Program-made: the position numbers and the translations under genes
Shown: piece by piece, positions 35,288 through 43,300 of the stretch
How positions within the stretch are numbered: the first letter of the stretch is position 1
Layout of the letters: each line of letters opens with the position of its first letter
DNA from: DASTPP01 sp035762175
Lineage (GTDB): Bacteria; Myxococcota_A; Polyangia; Polyangiales; Polyangiaceae
NCBI GenBank assembly: GCA_035762175.1
Contig: DASTPP010000333.1
Coordinates: 6,641-70,640, forward strand
DNA: 64,000 nt
Direction: 5' to 3'
Notes under the pieces: generated by a model
What the model was told of the DNA's origin: nothing
Databases searched by the model: none
Seen by the model: the letters and a program-made list of their open reading frames with translations, nothing else

Positions 35288-36685
35288 ATGTCCGCCCAGG
35301 CAAGCACGAACGAGTCGACCGAGCCGCTGCTGACCCGCTGGTACCCGCTCGGCATTTTCGTCCTGGCGAGCGCCTGGGTGCTCGACAAGGCGCGCGACAA
35401 GTTCACCGGCGACGAGTGGCGCTACGTCTGGTACGCGAAGAACATCTTGCAGGGGTTTTACACCCCGTCCGACAACGAAATGGTGTGGAACGGGCCGGCC
35501 TACCCGCTCTGGCTGCTGCCCTTCGTCGCCACGGGCACGCCCCTGCTCGTGCCGAAGCTGCTCAACGCCGCCCTGCTGGCGCTGGCGGTGCTCTACCTGC
35601 ACCGCACGCTGCGGCGCTACGTCTCGCCGGTGCGCGCGAGCATCGGGGGCCTCGTGCTGGGGCTCTCGCCGCTCACCTACCAGAACCTGCACCTCGTCCA
35701 CACCGAGACCATGGCCGTGTTCTTGATGACCGGCCTCGTCTTTCACCTCTGCGCCTCGCAGGCCGAGGGCGAGCGGCGCTCGCGCCGGCACGCCGTCATC
35801 GCGGGCCTCTTCCTCGGCTCGCTCGTGCTCACCAAGGTCTCGTTCGGTCCGCCCCTGTTCATCAGCCTCTGCCTCGCGCTCGCGCTCTGGGCGCTGGGCC
35901 GGCGCTCGCCCCTCGGGCGCGGCGCGCTCGAGGCGTGCCTCGTCGCCTTCGCGATGTGCGTGCCCTGGCTGCTCTACACCCGGCACATGTCGGGCAAGTG
36001 GTTTTACTGGGCGAGCGGGGCCGGGCAGCTAATTTACTGGATGACGAGCCCCTACAAAGAAGAGCTCGGCGAGTGGTTTCACCACGGCCAGGTGAAGAAC
36101 GTGCCCATGTTGCGCGAGCACCACGGGCAGCTCTACGACCAGATGATCGGCGACCTGCGCGAGGTGGCGGGCACCGACCTCGAGCGCATGATGCCCGGCG
36201 TGGGGCGGCTCTGCGGCATCAAGGCCGACCTCGCGTTCTGGCAGATCGGCTTCCGGCAGTTCCGCGAGCACCCCGAGAATTACCTGCGCAACTGGGTCTT
36301 CAACGTCGGCCGGCTCTTTTTCGACCACCCGTACACGCTCAAGCGCAAACAGTATTCGATGACGCTGGTGGGGCTGCACCTCGTCCTGCTCGGCGCCGTG
36401 GCGGCGGTGGGCGCGCGGCGCCTGCGCGGCCGGCTGACGCTGCCGCCCGAGGTCGAGGCGTTGGCCCTCTTCGCGCTCGTGTCGACCGCGATCTCGACGG
36501 GCCTCGGGGCCGTGGGCCGCTACTTCTTGCCGCTCTACCCGGCGTACCTGCTCGTCGCGCTCGTGGGCACGTCGCCCGAGCGCTGGCACCCCGCGCCCCG
36601 CGCCGGCGAGGGCGAGGCGGCGGGCGAAGACGAGGGTGAGGGCGAGGGCGAGGGCGAGGGCGAGGGCGACAGGGCCAAGGCCTGA
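35288..36685 (+). CDS. GT-C-like polytopic membrane protein
   Basis: 465 residues from the ATG at 35288. First membrane segment at about 18-33, then a loop with DKFTGDEWRYVWYAKNIL, an acidic catalytic-like loop as in GT39/GT83 enzymes. About nine further segments and a large loop (about 245-345) follow. The tail is an acidic run of six GE dipeptides coded by a hexamer microsatellite. Probably an undecaprenyl-phosphate-sugar dependent glycosyltransferase acting on a surface lipid or polymer. Its stop lies inside the terminator palindrome. Confidence 0.8.
   Translation: MSAQASTNESTEPLLTRWYPLGIFVLASAWVLDKARDKFTGDEWRYVWYAKNILQGFYTPSDNEMVWNGPAYPLWLLPFVATGTPLLVPKLLNAALLALAVLYLHRTLRRYVSPVRASIGGLVLGLSPLTYQNLHLVHTETMAVFLMTGLVFHLCASQAEGERRSRRHAVIAGLFLGSLVLTKVSFGPPLFISLCLALALWALGRRSPLGRGALEACLVAFAMCVPWLLYTRHMSGKWFYWASGAGQLIYWMTSPYKEELGEWFHHGQVKNVPMLREHHGQLYDQMIGDLREVAGTDLERMMPGVGRLCGIKADLAFWQIGFRQFREHPENYLRNWVFNVGRLFFDHPYTLKRKQYSMTLVGLHLVLLGAVAAVGARRLRGRLTLPPEVEALALFALVSTAISTGLGAVGRYFLPLYPAYLLVALVGTSPERWHPAPRAGEGEAAGEDEGEGEGEGEGEGDRAKA
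36632..36667 (+). repeat. GAGGGY hexamer microsatellite
   Basis: Six tandem hexamers encode Glu-Gly pairs at the end of the GT-C-like protein. A related acidic repeat lies in the sulfatase-like gene at 39300-39500. Confidence 0.9.
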
Positions 36686-36703
36686 ACGCCCGCCGGGCGT
36701 TCA
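36683..36703. terminator. Perfect palindrome holding both convergent stop codons
   Basis: Ten-bp arms 36683-36692 and 36694-36703 around one central base. The first three bases are the TGA of the plus-strand gene and the last three, read on the other strand, the TGA of the minus-strand gene. Placement suits a bidirectional terminator. Confidence 0.7.
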
Positions 36704-37633
36704 GGCGAAGACGCAGTCGAAGAGCACGTCGTCGCCCATGCGCACCGAGCGCCAGCGCAGGCGCATCGCGTCTTCGAGCCGCTCGATGGCGGGCAGCGAG
36801 AAGGCGGGGCGGCCGGAGCCCATGATCATGGGCGCGACGGCGACGTGCAGGCGGTCGAGGGCGCCGGCCTGCAGGAAGCGCGAGACGGTGACGCCGCCGC
36901 CCTCGATGAAGATGCGGCGCAGGCCGCGCTCGCGCAGCTCGTGCAGGATTTGCTCGACGGGCATGCGGCCCTCGAACTCGTCGACGTAGACGAGCGTGGC
37001 GTGCCCGGCGGGCGGCTCGGGGGCGGCGCCGCGCGCGTGGCGGCGGCCGCGCACGACGAGGGTGGGGGCGGCGCCGTCGAGGAAGAGGTGGTGGTCGGGG
37101 CGCAGGCGCCCGCGGGGGTCGAGCACGACGCGGGTGGGGTGGCCGCCGGGCACGAGGCGCGTGGTCAGGAAGGGGTCGTCGTGCTCGACCGTGCGCGCGC
37201 CGACGAGCACCGCGTCGCAGAGCGCGCGCATGCGGTGGGCGTGCTTCAGGTTGGCGTCGCCGGTGATGAAGCGCGAGACGCCGTTGAGCGTGGCGATGCG
37301 GCCGTCGATGGTCTGGGCGAGGTGGCCGACGACGAGCGAGCGGCAGCGGGCGCCGACGCAGAGGGGCATGTAGAGGTCGAGCAGGTCGGCGGCGCCGGGG
37401 CCGTAGGCGTGGCGGCCGGCGGGCCCGGGCGGCGCCCAGCCCTCGGGCAGGTCGGGCCGGACGACGAGCCAGGCGTCCTCGGCGCCCACCTCTTCGAGGC
37501 GCCCGTCGACGCCGAGGCGCAGGCCGAGGGGCCGCTCGGGCGCCTCGCCCCGCCGCACGCACTCGCGCAGCGCGAGCAGCAGGCGCCACGCCTCGCTCTC
37601 GTCGATCGTCGCGATCGGGCTCGCCGCCGTCAT
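36701..37633 (-). CDS. RibD C-terminal-domain reductase
   Basis: 310 residues from the ATG at 37633, which overlaps the previous stop (ATGA). After about 95 residues of unassigned sequence the RibD_C dihydrofolate-reductase fold begins (GHLAQTIDGRIATLNGVSRF, then DAVLVGARTVEHDDPFLTTR, GGHPTRVVLDPRGR, and IFIEGGGVTVSRFL). The deaminase half of RibD is absent. Stand-alone RibD_C enzymes reduce pyrimidine intermediates of riboflavin synthesis or related substrates. Its partner genes here are envelope enzymes, so its substrate is open. Confidence 0.87.
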   Translation of the reverse strand: MTAASPIATIDESEAWRLLLALRECVRRGEAPERPLGLRLGVDGRLEEVGAEDAWLVVRPDLPEGWAPPGPAGRHAYGPGAADLLDLYMPLCVGARCRSLVVGHLAQTIDGRIATLNGVSRFITGDANLKHAHRMRALCDAVLVGARTVEHDDPFLTTRLVPGGHPTRVVLDPRGRLRPDHHLFLDGAAPTLVVRGRRHARGAAPEPPAGHATLVYVDEFEGRMPVEQILHELRERGLRRIFIEGGGVTVSRFLQAGALDRLHVAVAPMIMGSGRPAFSLPAIERLEDAMRLRWRSVRMGDDVLFDCVFA

Positions 37634-39669
37634 CGGTCGGTCTGGGGGCGGGCAGAAAAGTTTTCGAAGAGGGTAAACAAAAAGGTCTCCATGCCGCGCG
37701 GCTCGCCCGCGGGGTGCATGCCGACCCCATAGCCGCGCCGCTCGAAGGGTGCCAGCAGTTCGGGGTCGCGGCTGATGACGTGGATGGGCACCGTCCACTC
37801 GGGGTCGTTGCCCGTCAGCTCGGGGGTCGGCTGGTGGTCGCCGAGGACGATGATGAGGGCCCGCCCCGACAGCGACTTCGTCAGGTACTCGGACAAGACC
37901 TGGAAGTCGTAGCGGAGCGCGCGGGCGTAGGCGCCGCGGGCGAGCTCCTGGTTCGACCAGTGCAGGCCCGGGTAATTGATGGGGGTGAGGTCGCGGTAAA
38001 TCGAGCCGTCGCCGACGGTCGACCAGTCGTGAATGTAGGCCGGCTGGCGGTCGAAGGGGGCGTGGCTCGAGAGCAGGATGTACTGGGCGAAGAGCGGGCC
38101 CGAGTGGCCCTCGATCTCGCGGCGGTGAATGCGGTCGACGATGAACTGGTCGGGCATGACGGCCCAGCTGAAGCGCTGGCCGCGATAGCCGAAGTCCCAG
38201 TTGTGGTAGACCTTGTCGAAGTTGAAGAAGCCCTCCTGCGTCCAGCTGCGCTGCACGCCCGGGGCGGCGAGCACGGTGCGGTAGCCGGCCCGGCGGAAGG
38301 CCCAGGCCATGCTCTTCGGCTCGGCGCGCGAGATGAGGCTGTGGGCGAACTGGTCGTCGATCCGGGCGCCGCTGGCCATCGACTCGTGCGCGAGCCACGA
38401 GCCGCCCCCGTAGGTCGGCGACACGAGCCACGACGAGCGCACGCCGTAGCCGGCCGCCTCGAGCTCGCGCGCGAAGTCGGCCCAGGCGGGCGCCACCACG
38501 CCCCGCACCTCGGGCTCGCTCACGACGACGTGCCCGTACGACTCGACGAAGAAGAGAAAGACGTCGGCGCCGCCCAGGCCCGGCAGGCCCGGGGGCAGGG
38601 CCGAGACGCGCGCGTTCGCCTCGCGCAGCGGCCCCCAGCGCCGGTCGCGCAGGCCGAGCGAGTGCAGCAAGAAGTCGGTCTCGAGCGCCAGGCGCGCGGT
38701 CGCGCTCGTGCCGAAGGCGCCCAGGCGGAGGGTGGGCTTGGCGGGCTTGGGCACCAGCGGCGAGAGCGCGAGGAAGACCGCCGCGGTGCCGAGGAACGCC
38801 GCGCGCCCCGCGGGCCGGGCGAGGTAGGCCTCGGCGTGGCGCAGCGCCGCCCGGGTGGCGAAGCCGAGCGCGACGAAGGTCGCGACGATGCCGACGGCGC
38901 CGAGGACGAAGACCGGGCGCGAGGTGGTCGACCAGAGCAGCCGCACCAGCTCGCCGAGCAGCCCCGCGTCGGCCACGATCGAGAAGGTGCGGCTGAAGAA
39001 GCGCGACGCGATGCCTTCGCCGAAGCGCAGCGCGCGCGCGAGCAGCACGACGCCGACGAGCGCGCCCATCGCGGCCGCGGGCACGCGGCGGCCGCGCCAG
39101 CCGAGCAGGCAGAAGAGCCCCAAGATGGCGGTCGCGTCGGGCGAGGGCAGCAGCCAGAAGGCGTGCGGGTCGACGAAGCGCGAGGCGGGGTAGCGCGCGT
39201 TCAGGCAGACGTTCAGGAAGGTCCAGGCGAGGAGAAAGTTCAGGTAGGGCTGCCGCTCGGCCTCGATCAGGCCGGCGAGGCCCCGCGGGCTCTCGCCCCC
39301 CTCGCGACCGCCGTCGCCCTCGCCTCCGTCGCCCTCGCCTTCGTCGCGCTCGCCTTCGTCGCCCTCGCCTTCGTCGCCTTCGGCCCCGCCGCGCTCGCCC
39401 TCGTCGCCCTCGCCCTCGTCGCCTTCGGCCCCGCCGCGCTCGCCCTCGTCGCCCTCGCCTTCGTCGCCCTCGCCCTCGTCGCGCTCACGCCCGTCGCGCC
39501 CGCGCCCGTCGCGCCGGTCGCGCCCGTCGGCCCCCGCCGCTTCGCGGGCTCTCGCCGGGTTGTGTTCGCCCTCGTCTCGGCCCCCGGCCGGCGTCAACTC
39601 TCGCCCGCCCTCGGCCCGGCCCCGGGCCGGTCGGGCGTCTCGGTCTCGCTTCGCGAGCGTGGAAGGCAC
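37630..39669 (-). CDS. LtaS/sulfatase-type membrane phosphotransferase-like enzyme
   Basis: About 680 residues from the GTG at 39669, behind a TATACT six bases upstream. No stop exists upstream for a long way, so the start is chosen by context. The N-terminus is basic then strongly acidic (DEGEG repeats). Five membrane segments follow (about 150-330), then an extracytoplasmic alkaline-phosphatase-fold domain with FLFFVESYGH, a likely nucleophile region SPTYGGGSWLAHES and the metal motif LGDHQPTPE. Such enzymes move phosphoglycerol or phosphoethanolamine groups to surface polymers or are sulfatases. Coupled by ATGA to the RibD_C gene. Confidence 0.75.
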   Translation of the reverse strand: MPSTLAKRDRDARPARGRAEGGRELTPAGGRDEGEHNPARAREAAGADGRDRRDGRGRDGRERDEGEGDEGEGDEGERGGAEGDEGEGDEGERGGAEGDEGEGDEGERDEGEGDGGEGDGGREGGESPRGLAGLIEAERQPYLNFLLAWTFLNVCLNARYPASRFVDPHAFWLLPSPDATAILGLFCLLGWRGRRVPAAAMGALVGVVLLARALRFGEGIASRFFSRTFSIVADAGLLGELVRLLWSTTSRPVFVLGAVGIVATFVALGFATRAALRHAEAYLARPAGRAAFLGTAAVFLALSPLVPKPAKPTLRLGAFGTSATARLALETDFLLHSLGLRDRRWGPLREANARVSALPPGLPGLGGADVFLFFVESYGHVVVSEPEVRGVVAPAWADFARELEAAGYGVRSSWLVSPTYGGGSWLAHESMASGARIDDQFAHSLISRAEPKSMAWAFRRAGYRTVLAAPGVQRSWTQEGFFNFDKVYHNWDFGYRGQRFSWAVMPDQFIVDRIHRREIEGHSGPLFAQYILLSSHAPFDRQPAYIHDWSTVGDGSIYRDLTPINYPGLHWSNQELARGAYARALRYDFQVLSEYLTKSLSGRALIIVLGDHQPTPELTGNDPEWTVPIHVISRDPELLAPFERRGYGVGMHPAGEPRGMETFLFTLFENFSARPQTDR
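39376..39465 (-). repeat. Two 45-bp direct repeats in acidic repeat region
   Basis: Units at 39376-39420 and 39421-39465 encode the same 15-residue acidic stretch (GDEGEGDEGERGGA type). They are part of a wider 200-base region (39300-39500) of DEG/GEG codon repeats in the N-terminus of the sulfatase-like gene. Confidence 0.85.
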
Positions 39670-40361
39670 GGCCCGAGTATACCACTTCCGGCGCCGCCTG
39701 TGACCAAGCGCGAGGGCGGCCCGCGGCGCCCGTCTCGGGCCGGCAGCGAGGCGAGCGCCTCGGCGCGCCGCCGGAGCGACGCGAGCTCGGCGCCGAGCGC
39801 CTCGAGGGCGCCGGGGCGATCGGGCGCGAGGGGCTCGCCGACGGCGACGACGACGCGCGCGAAGGGCAGGGGCAGCTCGAAGGCGTCCCACGAGCGCGAG
39901 AAGACGATCGCGGGGCGCGCGGCGCAGGCGAGCGGCACGACGAGGCCGCCCGCGGCGCGCGCGGCGGCCAGCGCGCCGGGCCGGACGGCGGAGGCGGGCC
40001 CGCGCGGCCCGTCGACGGCGAACGCGGCGTCGACGCCGCCCCGCCGCAGCCGCCGCACGATCGCGCGCAAGGCCGCGGCGCCGCCGCGCGACGACGATCC
40101 GCGCGCCGCCCCGAGGCCGAGCCGGGCGAGGGCCGCGGCGAGCAGCTCGCCGTCGGGCGAGCGGCTGACGAGGGCGACGACCGGGCGGCGGCGCGGCCAG
40201 GCGAGCAGGCCGAACTGCTGGCCGTGCCGCAGCGCCAGGCACCAGGGCGCGGCGCCGCCGGGGTCGAGCCCCGGGGGCGCGAGGACGCGCACGCGCAGCG
40301 AGGCGAGCCAGGCGCGCAGGGCGAGGCCGAGGGCCGTGCCGAGGGCGCGGCGCGCGAGCAC
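39594..40361 (-). CDS. DUF374-type lysophospholipid acyltransferase-like protein
   Basis: 255 residues from the GTG at 40361, nine bases after the giant TPR stop. The DUF374 pattern is clear: LALRHGQQFGLLAW, then SRSPDGELLAAALARLG, GSSSRGGAAALRAI, VDGPRGPASAVRPGALA and RSWDAFELPLPFARV. The family is related to lipid A/phospholipid acyltransferases. The last 25 or so residues overlap the start of the sulfatase-like frame (if GTG 39669 is used). Role in an envelope lipid is inference. Confidence 0.82.
   Translation of the reverse strand: MLARRALGTALGLALRAWLASLRVRVLAPPGLDPGGAAPWCLALRHGQQFGLLAWPRRRPVVALVSRSPDGELLAAALARLGLGAARGSSSRGGAAALRAIVRRLRRGGVDAAFAVDGPRGPASAVRPGALAAARAAGGLVVPLACAARPAIVFSRSWDAFELPLPFARVVVAVGEPLAPDRPGALEALGAELASLRRRAEALASLPARDGRRGPPSRLVTGGAGSGILGPCLPRSRSETETPDRPGAGPRAGES
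39676..39681 (-). promoter_or_regulatory. TATACT -10 element at the sulfatase-like start
   Basis: A near-consensus -10 ends six bases before the GTG at 39669, so transcription would begin about at the start codon. The best -35 (TTGGTC, 39702-39707) is at a long 20-bp spacing. Confidence 0.5.
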
Positions 40362-40370
40362 GCCCCCCGC

Positions 40371-43300
40371 CTAGCCCTTCAGCTCGGCGAGCAGCTCGCG
40401 CGCCTTCGCCATCTTCGCGTCGGTCTCGACCGCGCGCTCGAGCATCAAGATCGCCTTGGGCTTGTCGCCCTGGCGGTGGAGGATCTCGCCCAGGTGGAAG
40501 AAGACCTCGGCCTTGGTGATCGGGGCCTGGGCGTCGAGCTTCTGCAAGAGCAGCGCGCGGTAGGTCTTCTGCGCGCGCTCGAGGTCGCCCATGCTCGAGG
40601 CGAGCTCGCCGAGGTCTTTCAAGATGGGCACCGAGCTCGGGTCGATCTTGTAGGCCGAGTCGAGCTCGGCGAGCGCCTTGTCGCGCTCGCCCTCGGCGGC
40701 GTAGGCGTTGGCGAGGCGGTGGTGCACCGAGGCGAGCTCCTTCGAGCGCTTGCCGCCGTAGCTGGCGACGACCTTCTCGAGGGCGCGCGCGGCCTCGCGG
40801 CCCCGGCCCGTGGCGGCGTAGGCGTCGCAGAGCGCGAAGAGCAGCTCGCGGTCGTCGGGCGCGAGCGACGAGGCGCGCTCGAGCAGGGCGGCGGCGGCCG
40901 CCGGGTCGCGCTGGCGCTCGCCGTAGAGCGCGGCGGCCTGGCGCAGGAGCGCGACCTTCTGGGCCGGCTCGGGCGCCGCGTCGGCCTCGCGCTCGAGCAG
41001 CTCGGCGAGGCGCCCCCAGTTCTCGAGCCGCTCGTGCAGCGTGCGGAGCTTGGAGCGGACGTCGGGCCGCGACGGGTCTTCGGCGAAGGCGCGCTCGAGC
41101 GCGGCGACGGCCGCCCGGTCGCCCTCGGGCGAGGGCTTGCGCCCGTGCGCCTCGGCCAGGCGCAGCGCGACGTCGACGAGCTTGTCGCCGTGCTCGAGGT
41201 CGAGCAGGCGCCCGAGCGCGGCGACGGCGCGCTCGTCGTCGTTGCGCGCCTCGTAGAGGCGGGCGACCGCGTGCAGGGCCCCCCGGTGCGAGGGGTCGCG
41301 GGCGAGCACCGCCTCGTACGTCGCCACCGCCTTGGCCCGGTCGTCGAGCGACGACTCGTAGAGCTCGCCGAGCCGCACCTGGTAGGTGGTCTCGGCGGCC
41401 AGGTCGCCCCGCTCGGCCGCGAGCGACAGCTGCGCCTCGAGCAGCTCGGCGAGGTCGTGGTCGCGGTCGGCCTGCTCGTAGAGCTCGGACAGGCGCACGA
41501 CGGCCTCGGGCTGCCCGGGCTCCTCGTCGAGGACGGCGCGCAGCGTGTCGATGGCGTCGTCGGGCGCGTCGAGCGCGCGCGCCTGCAGCTGCGCGAGCTC
41601 GAGCCGCAGCGCGGTGCGGGCCGGCGGGCTCGTCGCCTGCCCGATGAGCCGGTCGAGCAGCTGCGCGAGCTTGCGCGACTGGCCGCTCGCGCGGTAGAGC
41701 TCGCGCAGGGCCGCGGCGCTCTCGGCGTCGTCGGGGTCGGCCTCGAGCAGCTCTTCGTAGAGCGCGGTCGCGCCGGCGACGTCGCCGAGCTGCTCGCGGC
41801 GCGCGCGGGCGGCGCGCAGCTTGAGCCGCGAGGCGAGGGCGCCGTCGGGCTCGTACTCGGCCAGGCGCAAGAGGAGCGAGGTCGCCTCCGCCCAGTCGCC
41901 CGCCCGTTCGCGCAGGGCGACCAGCTCGTTGAGCGCCCAGCGGTCGGCCTCGTTCTCGTCGAGCAGCTGCCGCAGGCAGGCCTCGGCCGCCTGCGGATCG
42001 TTGACCGGCGGCGACTCGGCGATCTGCTTGGCCTCGCGGAGCAGCTCGCGCTTGCGCTCGAGGTCGGTCTCGAGCCGGGCGCGCTGGCGCAGGGTGTCGA
42101 CGAGCGCCCGCTCGCGCCCGGGCGCGCGGCGCAGCCCCTCGAGCGCCTGGAGCACGTCGAGCGCCTCGGGGTCTTTCGCGAAGGCGTTCTCGTAGGCGCG
42201 CTCGGCCGCGGCGGCGTCGCCCACCTGGTCTTTGTACCAGCCGGCGAGGCGGCGGTAGAGGTCGCGGGCGACGTCGGGCGTCAGGTCGTCGGCCTCGCCG
42301 ATGGCGGCCTCGAGGGCGCGGGCGGCCGAGGCGACGTCGCCGTTGATCTGGGCGAGGCGCTCGAGCTCGGCGAGCACGTCGGGGTCGGCCACCTCGTCGC
42401 CGAGGGCCTGCTCGAGCACCGCCTGGGCGCGCTTCGGGTCCTTCGTGCGCTCTTCGAGGACGCGGGCGAGGTCGAGCCGCAGCCGCACGCGCTCGTGGCT
42501 GGTCGGCGCGCGGGTGACGCGCCGCTCGAGCAGCGCGACGAGGCGCGCGTGCTCGTCGCGCGCGCGGTACGACTCTTCGAGCGTCTCGGCCACCTCGTCG
42601 AAGAGGTCGCCGCGCGAGAGCAGCGCCTCGAGCGAGTCGCAGGCGCGCGGGTGCTCGGGCCAGGCGGCCAGGCACTCGCGCAGCGTCGCGAGCGCGGCCG
42701 GCCCGTCGTTGAAGGCGTTCGCCTGCACCTCGGCCAGCCGGAAGAGCAGCTCGGCGCGGGCGCGCGGGTCGTCCTCGAGGCCGACGCGCCGCTCGAGCAC
42801 GTCGGCGAGCGCCCGCCGCTCGCCCGCCCGCTCGTAGAGCCGGTCGAGCGCGGCGAGCAGCTCGGGCGAGTCGCCCCCCTGCTCGAGCGCGGAGCGGTAG
42901 GCCGCGATCGCGCGCGGCTCGTCCGCGAGCTTCTCCTCGGCGACGCGGCCGAGCCGGGCGTAGAGGTCTTTCGTGACGAACGGGTCGAGCGCCGCGCGCG
43001 CGAGCGCCTCGAGCGCCTCGCCGTAGCGGGCGAAGCCCTCGCTCAGGTAGGCCAGCCGCTCGACCTCGGCGTGCAGCTCGGGGTCGTCGGGCGTCTCGGC
43101 CATCGCGCGCAAGAGCGCGTCGAGCGCCGCCGGGGGCCGCCCGCGGTTCAGCTCTTCGACCGCCGCGAGCGCGCGCAGCGTGCGCGCCCGCTCGGCCGGC
43201 TCGTCCTGGGCGCGCAGGCGCATCTCGAGCGCGGCCGCGAGCTCGTCCCAGCGGCCCGACGACCGCAGGACCGGCTCGAGCACGTCGACCGCCGCCATGC

